Counted from the stretch's first letter, positions 26,711-35,868 are shown. The stretch is 64,000 nucleotides of DNA from Chloroflexota bacterium (GCA_958295775.1 CATQHC010000009.1:1-64000); one strand, 5' to 3'. A program made the numbers and translations. The notes: generated by a model not told the origin, from the letters alone.

Positions 26711-28270
26711 ATGGGCGGCAAGTTTCTCTCAATCGACCAGGCGGTCTGGCTCATCCAGGACGGCGCGGCCATCGGCGTGGGCGGATTCGTCGGCATCGGA
26801 CACCCCGAAGCCCTCTCCGCGGCCGTAGAGCGCCGCTTTCTGACAACCGGTGAACCCCGCGACCTCACGCTCATGTATGGCGCCGGTCAGGGCGACCGCC
26901 AAACGCGCGGCCTCAATCACTTCGGCCACGAAGGGCTCGTCAAGCGTATTATTGGCGGCCATTGGGGCCTGGCGCCCACGCTCTGCCAACTCGTCCTGGA
27001 CGGCAAGATCGAGGGTTACAATTTCCCTCAAGGCGTCATCATCCATCTCTTTCGCGACATCGCGGCGGGTAAGCCGGGCACCCTCACCAACGTCGGCCTC
27101 AATACGTTTGTTGACCCCAGATTGGAAGGCGGGCGCGTCAATCCGGCTTCCACGCCGGAGCAACTCGTCCAGGTTGTCGAATTGAACGGCAATGAACACC
27201 TTTTCTATCCGCGCATACAGCTCGACGTGGGCTTGATTCGCGGCACGACCGCCGATCCCGACGGCAACATCAGTATGGAACGCGAAGCGGTCTACGGCGA
27301 AATGCTCAGCGTCGCGCAGGCCGTGCACAATTGCGGCGGCACGGTGATTGCGCAGGTAGAGCGCACGATTTCTACACCGCTGCCCACGCGCGCGATCAAG
27401 ATTCCCGGAATTTTGGTTGATGTCGTCGCGGTGGCTGATCCCGCCGAGCACTGGCAGACATTTAGTGAAGACTTCAATCCGGCATACGTTGCTGAAACAC
27501 GCGGCGCGGCGCCAGAATTCCCGCCGCATCCCCTCGACGAGCGCAAAGTCATCGCCCGCCGCGCCGCACTGGAACTCCGGAAAGGCGACATTGTGAACCT
27601 CGGCATTGGCCTGCCGGAAAGCATTGCGGCGGTGGCGGCTGAGGAGAACATCATCGATGACCTGGTTATGACGGTCGAAAGCGGCGCCATCGGCGGCATC
27701 CCCGCGGGCGGCCTCTCCTTTGGCGCTTCTTACATGCCCACGGCCCTCATCGATACGCCCTACATGTTCGACTTCTATGACGGCGGCGGACTGGACATCG
27801 CCTTCCTGGGCGCGGCCCAGATTGATGCAGCCGGCAATGTGAATGTCAGCCGTTTTGGCAATGTCGTGCCGGGTGCAGGCGGCTTTGTGAACATCAGCCA
27901 CAGTGCGAAACGCGTGGTGTTCTGCGGCACATTTACGGCTGGCGGACTGGAAGTCAATGTACATGAAGGCGCGTTGCAGGTTGTCCGGGAGGGCAAGCAC
28001 CCCAAGCTCGTGGAGGCGGTCGAGCAAATCACCTTCAACGGCGCCTACGCGCGCTCGCTGGGCCGTGACATCATCTACGTGACCGAACGCGCGGTCTTCA
28101 CCCTTACCGATCACGGGCTAACCCTCACAGAACTCGCTCCCGGCCTGGACTTGGAAAGAGACCTGCTCGCCCACATGGCGTTCAGGCCGCACATCGCATC
28201 TGATTTGCGTCCCATGGATACGCGCCTGTTTCGCGATGCGCCATTGGATCTGGCGCGGCAATTCACGTAG
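26711..28270 (+). CDS. Acyl-CoA:carboxylate CoA-transferase (YdiF/propionate type, fused alpha-beta)
   Basis: The 519-residue protein has both CoA-transferase halves in one chain, as in propionate CoA-transferase and YdiF. Family landmarks are [31 protein letters not shown] and the catalytic Glu in [10 protein letters not shown], which forms the glutamyl-CoA thioester. It transfers CoA between acetyl-CoA or acetoacetyl-CoA and short-chain acids. The start at 26711 has GGGAGG 4 nt upstream and gives family length. The next genes (HAD, thiolase, SDR) fit short-chain ketoacid metabolism. Confidence 0.88.
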   Translation: MGGKFLSIDQAVWLIQDGAAIGVGGFVGIGHPEALSAAVERRFLTTGEPRDLTLMYGAGQGDRQTRGLNHFGHEGLVKRIIGGHWGLAPTLCQLVLDGKIEGYNFPQGVIIHLFRDIAAGKPGTLTNVGLNTFVDPRLEGGRVNPASTPEQLVQVVELNGNEHLFYPRIQLDVGLIRGTTADPDGNISMEREAVYGEMLSVAQAVHNCGGTVIAQVERTISTPLPTRAIKIPGILVDVVAVADPAEHWQTFSEDFNPAYVAETRGAAPEFPPHPLDERKVIARRAALELRKGDIVNLGIGLPESIAAVAAEENIIDDLVMTVESGAIGGIPAGGLSFGASYMPTALIDTPYMFDFYDGGGLDIAFLGAAQIDAAGNVNVSRFGNVVPGAGGFVNISHSAKRVVFCGTFTAGGLEVNVHEGALQVVREGKHPKLVEAVEQITFNGAYARSLGRDIIYVTERAVFTLTDHGLTLTELAPGLDLERDLLAHMAFRPHIASDLRPMDTRLFRDAPLDLARQFT

Positions 28271-28309
28271 CACGCCAGCGCCTTGCTGGCAGTGTCACTA
28301 GGGAAGCCC

Positions 28310-29140
28310 ATGAGTTTCGCGGCAGCAAAGGCCATTATCAAACACAGCCGTGTCAAGGCCGTCTTGCTGGACTTGGACGGCACGCTCTACTTTGAAGGCG
28401 CGCAAGTCCCAGGCGCCGTTCAAGCCCTGACGGCGTTGCGGAAGTTGGGAATCCCGTTGCGCTTCCTTACCAATACCGACTCAAAGCCCGCCTGTATTCT
28501 GCGTCGCGAGCTCGCTGCCATGGGCCTGCCGGTCGCAGAACTGGAAATATTCAGTGCCGCCAGCGCGGCCCTGCGCTTCTTGTGGGAACACCCGGACTCG
28601 CGCAGTTACTGCTTAGTTTCCAGCGAACTCGCAAACGAGTTTGCGCCTTTTCATGCTGAGGAAGGTGCCGTAGACTATGTAGTTGTCGGGGATTTTCGCG
28701 ACTCCCTGAGCTATCGAGTGCTTAATGCCGCGTTCCGGCATGTCATGGCGGGAGCCAAGCTCATTGCTCTGCAAAAGGGCAGGTATTTCGTAAGTGGCGA
28801 AGGCTACAATCTGGATACCGGCGCCTTCGTGCACCTCTTGGAGTATGGTTCCGGCAAGACCGCAAGAGTGCTTGGCAAGCCGTCACCGGACTTCTTCAAG
28901 TTGGCGATTGAGCAGATTGGTTGTTCGCCGCACGAGGTAGTCGTCGTGGGCGATGACGTGACTACCGATATTGCCGGGGCCCGCGCAATCGGTGCGCTGA
29001 GCGTTTTGGTGCGAACCGGGAAATACTCGAGCGAGACGCTAGAAAACTCCCCGGTCAAACCGGATTTCATTGTAGATTCCATTTCAGATGTGCCGCCTCT
29101 TCTAGGTGAGGCGTCGAATTTAACGCAGCACGGAAGCTGA
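28310..29140 (+). CDS. HAD superfamily (class IIA) phosphatase
   Basis: The 276-residue protein has HAD motif I DLDGTLY, motif II FLTNTDSKP, then GKPSPDFFK (the motif III Lys) and VGDDVTTDIAGAR (motif IV). The cap position and length fit subclass IIA, related to NagD and LHPP. It is a phosphatase of unknown small-molecule substrate. The start at 28310 is chosen with AGGGA upstream; an earlier Met at 28283 lacks a ribosome-binding site. Confidence 0.88.
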   Translation: MSFAAAKAIIKHSRVKAVLLDLDGTLYFEGAQVPGAVQALTALRKLGIPLRFLTNTDSKPACILRRELAAMGLPVAELEIFSAASAALRFLWEHPDSRSYCLVSSELANEFAPFHAEEGAVDYVVVGDFRDSLSYRVLNAAFRHVMAGAKLIALQKGRYFVSGEGYNLDTGAFVHLLEYGSGKTARVLGKPSPDFFKLAIEQIGCSPHEVVVVGDDVTTDIAGARAIGALSVLVRTGKYSSETLENSPVKPDFIVDSISDVPPLLGEASNLTQHGS

Positions 29141-29150
29141 GGACGTGTTT

Positions 29151-29170
29151 CGCGGGGCTTGTCCCCCGCC
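29151..29170. repeat. GGCGGGGGACAAGCCCC repeat, inverted copy
   Basis: The reverse complement matches the core at 3471-3490 with one base missing. It lies in the 316-bp gap 29141-29456, in which I see no gene. A 10-bp string GGCAGTGTCA occurs upstream of both 28310 and 29457 without clear meaning. Confidence 0.6.
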
Positions 29171-29456
29171 CAGTGGACGGCATGTTCGCGGAGCGAGACA
29201 GTCGGAATACTTTATGAGGTGACTTCCGCTCACTGTTGTTCAGACATGAATTCAACCCCCTCCGTGAATGAGAGGGCAAGATTGAGAATTGGAATTGCTG
29301 CCTGAGCCCGTCGCGTTGGCAGTGTCACCGAGTGAACCTTTTACCTGGAGAGAGTCCTCTTCCGCAATCTACCAGCATGATAGAAGCGGAATTGTTCCAC
29401 GTTACTCGACGCAACCCGTTACGCTGGACTAAGAACGAGAAAGGTAGAAACAGGAG

Positions 29457-30650
29457 ATGAGTACACGACATCCCGTTATCCTTGGCGCGGCCCGTACGCC
29501 AATCGGCAAGTTTGGCGGGGCGTTCAGTGAACTTGCCGCGCCTGATCTTGGCGTCCACGCGGCGCAGGCAGCCTTGGCGCGGGCAGACGTAGCGGCGGCC
29601 GCTGTGCAGGTAGCGATTCTCGGCCAGGTCTTGCAGGGCGGCAGCGGCATGAATCCCGCGCGTCAGGTCAGCATGCGCGCCGGTGTCCCCGAAACCACTC
29701 CCGCCATGACCATCAATCAGGTCTGTGCCTCCGGCTTGCAGTCCGTGGCGCTGGCCGCGCAATACATCCGCTTAGGTGAGATTGACGTGGCGCTGGCCGG
29801 CGGCATGGAGAGTATGAGTAATGCTCCCTACGTGCTGCCCGGGGCGCGTTGGGGCAGCAAGTTGGGACATGCCGCGGTGGTGGATACCCTCCTCGGTGAC
29901 GGCCTCTGGGACGCATTTGCCGACTGCCATATGGCAAATACCGCCGATTCGCTCGCGCAAGAGTACGGCATTTCCCGTGAAGCGCAGGACGAATACGCGC
30001 TGCAGAGCCAGCAGCGCTACGCAGCGGCGGCGCGCGCCTGTCACGTTGCTGCCGAAGTCGCGCCCGTCGCGGTGCCGCAGCGCCGGGGACCGCCCAAAGT
30101 GATCAGTGACGATGAATACCCGCGACCGGAAACGAATGCTGAAGCCCTAGCGTCGCTCCGCCCGGCCTTCAAGGACGCGACCACAATCACAGCCGGCAAT
30201 GCCTCCGGCATCAACGACGGCGCTGCCGCGGTCGTCATCGCGTCCGCCGACTGGGCGGAGGCACACCAACACCAGCCTCTCGCTACTCTCGTTGCGGTCG
30301 AGACCACCGGCGTCGCGCCGGTGCGCATGGGCATAGGTCCGGCAAAGGCAATTCGCCTACTCCTGGAAAGAACCGGCCTTACGCTCGACGACATTGACCT
30401 GCTCGAAATCAATGAAGCCTTTGCCGCGCAAGTCCTGGCCGTGGAAGCCGAGCTCAAGTGGGATCGATCACGAGTGAATGTGAACGGCGGCGCTATCGCC
30501 GTGGGACACCCCATCGGCGCCAGCGGCGCTCGCATTCTGGGGACGCTCATTCACGAAATGCAACGCCGCAACGTCCGCCGGGGCATTGCCGCGCTCTGTG
30601 CCGGCGGCGGCATGGGCATTGCGGCGTTGGTCGAACGAGAGGTGCAATAA
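29457..30650 (+). CDS. Acetyl-CoA C-acetyltransferase (thiolase)
   Basis: The 397-residue thiolase has the acyl-accepting Cys in NQVCASGLQ, the catalytic His in INEAFA and the C-terminal Cys in LCAGGGMG, plus NVNGGAIAVGHPIGASG. It joins or splits acetyl-CoA and acetoacetyl-CoA or longer 3-ketoacyl-CoAs. Its position before an SDR of FabG/PhaB type and after a CoA-transferase supports a role in short-chain 3-ketoacyl-CoA conversion. Its stop is 5 nt before the SDR start. Confidence 0.94.
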   Translation: MSTRHPVILGAARTPIGKFGGAFSELAAPDLGVHAAQAALARADVAAAAVQVAILGQVLQGGSGMNPARQVSMRAGVPETTPAMTINQVCASGLQSVALAAQYIRLGEIDVALAGGMESMSNAPYVLPGARWGSKLGHAAVVDTLLGDGLWDAFADCHMANTADSLAQEYGISREAQDEYALQSQQRYAAAARACHVAAEVAPVAVPQRRGPPKVISDDEYPRPETNAEALASLRPAFKDATTITAGNASGINDGAAAVVIASADWAEAHQHQPLATLVAVETTGVAPVRMGIGPAKAIRLLLERTGLTLDDIDLLEINEAFAAQVLAVEAELKWDRSRVNVNGGAIAVGHPIGASGARILGTLIHEMQRRNVRRGIAALCAGGGMGIAALVEREVQ

Positions 30651-30654
30651 GTCT

Positions 30655-31413
30655 ATGCGACTCGCAGGCAAACGCGCGCTAGTAACCGGCGCATCGCAAG
30701 GCATCGGACGCGCCACCGCCCTCATGCTCGCGCGCGAAGGCGCAGACGTAGCTATTAACCACTATCCGGACAAAGCCGGCACGCACCGGCGCAATGCCGA
30801 ATCTGTGGCTGCGGAAATTGAGGGTATGGGTCGCCGCGCGCTTGTCGTTGGCGCCGATGTTGCCTTGGAGGAGCCGTCCAACAGAATGGTCGAAGAGGCT
30901 ATCCAAGCTTTCGGCTCCCTGGACATACTGGTCAACAATGCCGGTATCCTGCGGGATGCGACCCTGCGCAACTTGACCCGCGAACACTGGGATGAAGTCC
31001 TCGACGTGAACCTGGGCAGCATGTTCAACTGCTCCAAGCCTGCCGCCATCCACATGCGCGAGCGTGAGAAGGGCAGCATAGTCAATATTGCATCGGTGAT
31101 CGCGCTCATGGGCAACATCGGTCAAACCAATTACGCGGCCGCAAAGGCCGGCGCCATCGGCTTCACCAAGTCTCTGGCGCGCGAACTCGCCCGCTATCAC
31201 GTCCGGGTCAATGCGGTGGCTCCCGGCTTCATGGATACCGACATGACGCGCGCCATCGATCCCGAAATCAAAGAACACGTGCGGCAGCAGATACCGCTGG
31301 GGCACTTCGGCACGGCAGACGACGTTGCCGCTGCAATCCTGTTTCTGGCATCGGACGATGCCCGTTACATCACCGGCGAGGTACTGAGCGTCAACGGCGG
31401 CTGGTACATGTGA
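30655..31413 (+). CDS. SDR-family 3-oxoacyl/acetoacetyl-CoA reductase-like protein
   Basis: A 252-residue classical SDR with the cofactor loop TGASQGIGRATA, the NNAGI motif, an active-site Ser in NIASVIAL and YAAAKAGAIGFTK, holding the catalytic Tyr and Lys. The C-terminus VLSVNGGWYM is FabG-like. The preceding thiolase makes a PhaB-like acetoacetyl-CoA reductase or 3-hydroxyacyl-CoA dehydrogenase a reasonable guess. The start at 30655 has GAGAGG upstream and gives normal length; the frame is open inside the thiolase gene. Confidence 0.9.
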   Translation: MRLAGKRALVTGASQGIGRATALMLAREGADVAINHYPDKAGTHRRNAESVAAEIEGMGRRALVVGADVALEEPSNRMVEEAIQAFGSLDILVNNAGILRDATLRNLTREHWDEVLDVNLGSMFNCSKPAAIHMREREKGSIVNIASVIALMGNIGQTNYAAAKAGAIGFTKSLARELARYHVRVNAVAPGFMDTDMTRAIDPEIKEHVRQQIPLGHFGTADDVAAAILFLASDDARYITGEVLSVNGGWYM

Positions 31414-31547
31414 ATTTGGCAACCATTGATTGGCGTCAGCGCAAGCAATATCTTGCCCTGCCATTTCAATCGAAGGCAAAGAATACTCGGTGATGGCTCT
31501 TTCCTCTTCTGTCTCCAAAGTACGCAATCTGTGCAATCTCGTTCAGA

Positions 31548-31618
31548 CGCAGGTTACAAACCTGCGCTACCGGAGGTAACAGCACTTTGATCTGTAGTGC
31601 GGGTCTTGTCCCCCGCTG
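31548..31618. repeat. Palindromic repeat pair upstream of the cysteine hydrolase
   Basis: A palindrome at 31548-31566 with a CTACCGGA tail is of the same family as 3601. It is followed at about 31594-31618 by a second repeat resembling GGCGGGGGACAAG at 3470. The same two families are also adjacent at 3470-3632, so the pair may travel as one unit. Confidence 0.55.
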
Positions 31619-31659
31619 ATCCAGTGAAATCATGTCTAGAGTACGAAAGGGTACACTTG

Positions 31660-32322
31660 ATGCTCATCGATACCGCCCAATTCAAACCGAAACACCTTGC
31701 CGACGACGCGACGCTGCCGCCGGAACAGACCGCCCTCATCATCGTAGACATGATGCGTCGCTTCTGCGATCCGTCCTGGCTGGGAAGCGGCAGCAAGGAG
31801 AGCGAGCGTTGGTTCACGTCTGAACTACAGACCGTCATCCCTAACTTGCGCTCGATTCTCGACGCCTTTCGCGCCTCCGGCGGGCTCGTAGTGCACGTCG
31901 TCAACGCCAAGTGGACCGCCGATGCTCGCGAGGCAGTGCCGTATCAGCGGGGCCGCGACTACGACTATTTCGATTCCCACGCCATGTCCGTTATCGACGA
32001 ACTCGCGCCCCAACGGGAAGAAATTGTCGTTAGGAAGCTGACCAGTTCGGCCTTCACCGGCACCGGCCTTGACTACATGTTGAACAACGCAGGCATAAAG
32101 AACGTCGTGCTCACCGGACAGTACGGCGGCGCGTGCGTCTTCTATAGTCTGATCCAAAGCCGCGAGTTTGGCTTCACCAACTACTGGCCGTGTGACGCGA
32201 TCCTGCATGCCTCAGCCCTTGACCAAGCCATGATCACACCGCTGGTGGGAACGCGCTGGGCCACATTGGCCTCTTCCGCGCAAGTCGCGCAGGCAATTAC
32301 AGGGCAACGGGCCTTGGCGTGA
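31660..32322 (+). CDS. Isochorismatase-like cysteine hydrolase
   Basis: The 220-residue protein has the catalytic Asp in ALIIVDMMRRF, a Lys in VVRKLTSSAF and the nucleophilic Cys in TGQYGGACVFYS, the triad of the isochorismatase-like/cysteine hydrolase family. Members cleave isochorismate, N-carbamoyl groups, nicotinamide or biuret. The start at 31660 has GAAAGGGT upstream. Substrate cannot be fixed. Confidence 0.82.
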   Translation: MLIDTAQFKPKHLADDATLPPEQTALIIVDMMRRFCDPSWLGSGSKESERWFTSELQTVIPNLRSILDAFRASGGLVVHVVNAKWTADAREAVPYQRGRDYDYFDSHAMSVIDELAPQREEIVVRKLTSSAFTGTGLDYMLNNAGIKNVVLTGQYGGACVFYSLIQSREFGFTNYWPCDAILHASALDQAMITPLVGTRWATLASSAQVAQAITGQRALA

Positions 32323-32388
32323 GGGTCCGCCTCTTGCTTTGCTGCTTTTGCCAACTTGCTGGATGATTGACAGACCGTCCGGTCCGTC

Positions 32389-32408
32389 ATTCCCGTGAAA
32401 ACGGGAAT
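32389..32408. repeat. GAAA-tetraloop palindrome
   Basis: Perfect arms ATTCCCGT and ACGGGAAT (8 bp) enclose GAAA. It is a relative of the element inside herA at 7269. It lies in the 309-bp gap 32323-32631, which otherwise holds only the promoter described next. Confidence 0.7.
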
Positions 32409-32559
32409 CCATCTCCCTTTTGCCAAGCGGTCTTCAGCCGCAGTTGCTCGCCACTGGAGTCTTGCTCACTAGCCTCGCTGCCATGAACTCACAACTAGGC
32501 CGGCAAATCCTTCTCATCACACCGCCAACAATAGCGATGACTTAGACCTTCTTCCTGCC

Positions 32560-32604
32560 TTGACACTCAGCACTAGCGCTGCTAATCTGCATCCAACCGG
32601 TTGG
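32560..32604 (+). promoter_or_regulatory. Promoter and possible operator of the solute-binding lipoprotein gene
   Basis: A perfect -35 TTGACA (32560-32565) is followed after 17 bp by the weak -10 TAATCT (32583-32588). A perfect 12-bp palindrome CCAACCGGTTGG (32593-32604) lies just downstream, where a repressor would block the promoter. AAGGAG then precedes the ATG at 32632. Confidence 0.45.
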
Positions 32605-32631
32605 TTGGAGCATCCACAAAGGAGCTTTAAA

Positions 32632-34020
32632 ATGACGCGACGTAAGGTTTTGCTCGGTCTCGGATCCGGTGCTGGCTTGGCGCTGTTGGCCGCCTGCGGT
32701 CAAGCAACGACGATGACCGAAGGGGCGGCCCCAGCCGCCGCAGAGGAGACAGAGGCCAAGGCGGAAGAGCAGCCTGCTGCTCCAGAGACCTACGAAATCA
32801 GGGTCTTCACGACTTCGCGCTGGGACCTCAGCCAGGGCATTGGCTTGGACGTGGTGAATGAGCTCCAGGAAGCCAATCCCGGTATCACGGTAAATGCCAC
32901 GGTCGAGGCGGGCAACCGGATGGACAAGATGGTAACCTCTGTTGCCGCCGGCTTTGGACTTGACGTGGGTCAAGCCGGCTCGTGGCAAGCTCAGACCCTC
33001 GCCGTCCTCAAAGTTCCCCACGGCCTAGACTCCTACATGGCAACCTCTGACATCATCAAGAAAGAGGAGATTTGGGAGTCCCTGCGCGGCGACCTGCAGT
33101 GGAAGAATGTGGTGCAGGGCATGCCGTTCGGCCCGGACATCCGCTTCCTCTACGTCGGCAGCAAAGCCTACCTCGACGTGGGGCTCGATCCCGAGAGTCC
33201 GCCTGAGACGTGGACGGACCTCGAGGACGCAATTTCCACGCTCTATTCGGTGAGCGGCAACAAAATCGAGAAACTGGGCTTCGACCCCTTGCGCGGCACC
33301 GGCGGCAACCATCTCTGGATGGTGCCTATGTGGCAGTTAGGCGGCGAGGTGACCTCGCCGGAGGGGTTGGTCACCCTTGATACCCCGGAAGCCACTGAGG
33401 CTCTGAATTGGCAGAAGACTAACATCTTCGATTCCCAAGGCGGCTACAACCAGGTGTTGGAGTTTTGGGGTGAGGCAGCTAGCTATCCCGCCTACTTCCA
33501 GCCGTTCTTCCAAGGCGTGGTTGGCAACATGCACCTGACCAACTCGGAGCGCGCTGAACAAATCATATCCAATCAACCGGACTTTGAATTCAATTACGCT
33601 CCGTATCCAATCCCCGAAGGCGGACGACAAGCTGGCTACGGTGGCTGCCACACCTGGTATCTCACTGTAGACTCCGCCCAGCCGGACAAGGCCTGGAAGT
33701 TCCTGGAATACTTCGGCAGCCGCGATGTCAACATTCGCTGGGCCCTGCACTTCGACCGCCTGCCCATCCGGGCCGACGTAGCGGAGTCTGAGGAATATCA
33801 CCAGGGCGATGACTTCGTGCGCTTCTCCGCCGGCATGATGCAGCACCGCAAGTTTGTCATTCCCTTGCCGGGCGCACCGGCGGTGCTGTCGTTCGTCAAC
33901 GGCTTTGTGCCGGACGTCATGGCGGGTAACCGCACGATTCCCGAAGCCCTAAAGGAAGCCGAAGAGCAGGTCCAGACTATTCTCGACGACTTCCTGGAAG
34001 AGCATGGCGAAACGCGCTAG
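32632..34020 (+). CDS. ABC-type extracellular solute-binding lipoprotein
   Basis: The 462-residue protein has a Tat-like TRRKVLLGLGSGAG signal and the lipobox LAAC near residue 22, then an acidic Ala/Glu linker and a family 1-type solute-binding domain (YEIRVFTTSRWD, GLDVGQAGSWQ, GGCHTWYLTVDSAQPDKAWKF). Such proteins capture oligosaccharides, polyols or similar compounds outside the cell for an ABC importer. No permease or ATPase gene is nearby, so it is an orphan here. The start at 32632 has AAGGAG 8 nt upstream. A putative operator lies in front. Confidence 0.88.
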   Translation: MTRRKVLLGLGSGAGLALLAACGQATTMTEGAAPAAAEETEAKAEEQPAAPETYEIRVFTTSRWDLSQGIGLDVVNELQEANPGITVNATVEAGNRMDKMVTSVAAGFGLDVGQAGSWQAQTLAVLKVPHGLDSYMATSDIIKKEEIWESLRGDLQWKNVVQGMPFGPDIRFLYVGSKAYLDVGLDPESPPETWTDLEDAISTLYSVSGNKIEKLGFDPLRGTGGNHLWMVPMWQLGGEVTSPEGLVTLDTPEATEALNWQKTNIFDSQGGYNQVLEFWGEAASYPAYFQPFFQGVVGNMHLTNSERAEQIISNQPDFEFNYAPYPIPEGGRQAGYGGCHTWYLTVDSAQPDKAWKFLEYFGSRDVNIRWALHFDRLPIRADVAESEEYHQGDDFVRFSAGMMQHRKFVIPLPGAPAVLSFVNGFVPDVMAGNRTIPEALKEAEEQVQTILDDFLEEHGETR

Positions 34021-34103
34021 CAGATTCCAGTAGATCGAACATTGTAAAGCGAAGGAGGAGGTCTTGCGGCCCCCTCCTTCCGCACTGAAAGGGAAGGTTT
34101 CGC

Positions 34104-35249
34104 GTGGAGAGCAAAGATCCCGTACTCACCGGAGCCGACGTAGACCCATTGCGGCAGCAGCTCTTCGAGGCGTACGACAACTGGCTCATGCGCCAATGCC
34201 GCGAGCGCTACGACGAGCGCGGCAATCGCTGGCAGCGGAACTTCTCCAGTTTGGCAGCATACTCCCGCTCAGTGGCGCCGAATCGTGAACGCCTGCTCGC
34301 CATGATTGGCGGCTGGCCCTGGGAGCGAGGGCATCTGGAAACACACAGCGAGGAAATCGCCACCACCGATTCCTACACAGCGTCACGGGTTTTCTACACC
34401 TCGTTCGACGACGTGCGCGTGGATGCAGTTCTCATTCGCCCCCACGGCGAGGGGCCGTTTCCGGCGGTGCTTGCCCAGCACGGGGTGAACCACACACCGG
34501 AGCAAATCTGCGGCTTCTGCGATCCCGAGCATAGCGCCGCTTATCACGAGATTGGCGTACGCCTCGCCAAGCACGGTTATGTGGTAATTGCCCCGCGCAT
34601 GATCGGCGGCTACGGCGAAGACCGCTTCAACGTGCCCAACATTCCCTCGTTACGCACGCAGGAGCAAGGGCGCGCGCAGAACCAGATAAACCGCAAAGCC
34701 ATCCTCATCGGCCAAAGCATTCAGGCGCTGGAGTACTTCACGCTCTCTCGCGCCGTGGACTACCTGGAATCGCTGCCGGAAGTGGACAACGACCGCATCG
34801 GTCTCTACGGCCTTTCACGCGGCGGTCGCGCCGCCCTTTGGCTGGGCGCGCTGGAGCAGCGCTTGCAGGCCGTAGTTTCCTCCGCCTGGTTCAACGAGCG
34901 CTTCAGCAAGATGCTGCAGCCGGAAATAATCAAAGTCGGCTCCTTCATCGAGACGTCTTCCGAATTCCAGTTCATCCCAGGTTTATTCCATGAGTTTGGC
35001 GATGCCGATATTGCTTCGCTCATCTGCCCGCGCGCCTTCTTCGTGGAGGACGGCAAGCACGACGGCGCCGTCTGGTGGCCCAATGCGATTCAGGAATTCA
35101 AGTTGGTTGAAGCCTTTTATGAAAAGCTTGGCATACCGGAAAAGTGCGGCATTCGCATTCACGAATTCGGCCACGAGACCGAACCCGAGGCAGAGATTAC
35201 GGACATCCAGGCAGTGGCGTTTCTCGACCGCTGGCTGAAAAGCAAATGA
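34104..35249 (+). CDS. Alpha/beta hydrolase, dienelactone hydrolase/acetylxylan-esterase-like
   Basis: The 381-residue protein has an alpha/beta hydrolase core: nucleophile elbow GLSRGGRAA, an acid in FFVEDGKHDGAVWW and the His of HEFGHETEPE. The early QHGVNH segment fits the oxyanion region. It begins with GTG at 34104 with GGGAAGG upstream and has no signal peptide, so it probably acts inside the cell on an ester or acetylated compound. It follows the solute-binding gene by 83 bp and may be co-transcribed with it. Confidence 0.8.
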   Translation: MESKDPVLTGADVDPLRQQLFEAYDNWLMRQCRERYDERGNRWQRNFSSLAAYSRSVAPNRERLLAMIGGWPWERGHLETHSEEIATTDSYTASRVFYTSFDDVRVDAVLIRPHGEGPFPAVLAQHGVNHTPEQICGFCDPEHSAAYHEIGVRLAKHGYVVIAPRMIGGYGEDRFNVPNIPSLRTQEQGRAQNQINRKAILIGQSIQALEYFTLSRAVDYLESLPEVDNDRIGLYGLSRGGRAALWLGALEQRLQAVVSSAWFNERFSKMLQPEIIKVGSFIETSSEFQFIPGLFHEFGDADIASLICPRAFFVEDGKHDGAVWWPNAIQEFKLVEAFYEKLGIPEKCGIRIHEFGHETEPEAEITDIQAVAFLDRWLKSK

Positions 35250-35337
35250 GTGCATCCCGCTTCATGCCCCCCTCCAATCGCGGGACTGGACTAAGAATTT
35301 GACGCATTCGTCTTTCTGTATGTGCAACGTTCGCCCT

Positions 35338-35402
35338 GACCTTGTCGAAGGGCAATTCACTTCGCGCACCGTTCCCTCTGCGCTTGTCGCAGGGCATTCC
35401 GT
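35338..35402. repeat. Degenerate CTTGTCGAAGGGC-type repeats
   Basis: CTTGTCGAAGGGCAATTC and CTTGTCGCAGGGCATTCC occur in succession, related to the element at 9473. No gene is visible in 35250-35502. Confidence 0.5.
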
Positions 35403-35502
35403 TCATGGTTTGAGGTTGCCCGTACCGAGCCTACCAAAGTGCTCACTACCAACGGACATCCAGCAGAATACGATAGTCAAGCAATCAGAAGGGTGAGCAA
35501 CC

Positions 35503-35868
35503 ATGCCCCGACTGCTAAACTTCTTCATCGATCCCCACATGATTCTGCGACGCGATGAAGCCCTGAACGACCAGTCCGGTAGCGCAGGTTTGCAACCTGC
35601 GCCCGCCAGGGAGATGGAAGTCCACGTCGCCGGTCTCGCGTGCACGAGCATATGAGCGCGGCGTACGCAGGAGGGCCTTGCGTCACTCGCGAACGTCCAG
35701 GAAGTCAGCTTCAATCCAGATGGCGATACGTTCACGGTCCGCTACCACGGTGACGAATTGGATCTCGTGAGGGTCAATGAAGCGATACATGGAAAAGTGA
35801 TCGCACGGCCGCTGCGCAGGCTACTGGATTGGATCAGCCGCCCTTTCCGGCGTGGCTCGAACTCTTGA
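35503..35868 (+). CDS. HMA-like metal-binding protein with in-frame UGA (candidate selenoprotein)
   Basis: One frame runs from ATG 35503 (GAAGGGTGAG upstream) to TGA 35866-35868 through an internal TGA at 35653-35655 (codon 51). After it comes ARRTQEGLASLANVQEVSFN, then DTFTVRYHGDELDLVRVN, an HMA-like strand-helix-strand pattern. The segment VHVAGLACTSI just before the stop resembles the HMA metal loop, and UGA sits where a second Cys is expected, though at C-x3 spacing where canonical HMA is C-x2-C. A hairpin follows 9 nt after the UGA. Residues 25-35 are encoded by a palindromic repeat. The product is 121 residues if UGA is read as selenocysteine; otherwise this is a nonsense-mutated gene. 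No sel genes are in the window. Confidence 0.55.
35575..35603. repeat. Dispersed palindrome GGTAGCGCAGGTTTGCAACC, copy inside a coding frame
   Basis: Identical over 29 bp to the copy at 47103-47131. It is read in frame as SGSAGLQPAP in the N-terminal part of the HMA-like ORF. Confidence 0.85.
35665..35683 (+). promoter_or_regulatory. SECIS-like hairpin downstream of the in-frame UGA
   Basis: ACGCAGG (35665-35671) pairs with CCTTGCGT (35676-35683), giving seven base pairs with one bulged U and the loop AGGG. The loop begins 16 nt after the UGA, in the position range of bacterial selenocysteine insertion elements, and has G in its second position. In the E. coli fdhF element the bulged U is on the 5' side, here on the 3' side. 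Confidence 0.35.

Noticed and set aside
26729-28114. 461-codon minus-strand frame opposite the CoA-transferase
   Set aside because: Antisense shadow; no motifs, and the sense strand is a clear CoA-transferase.
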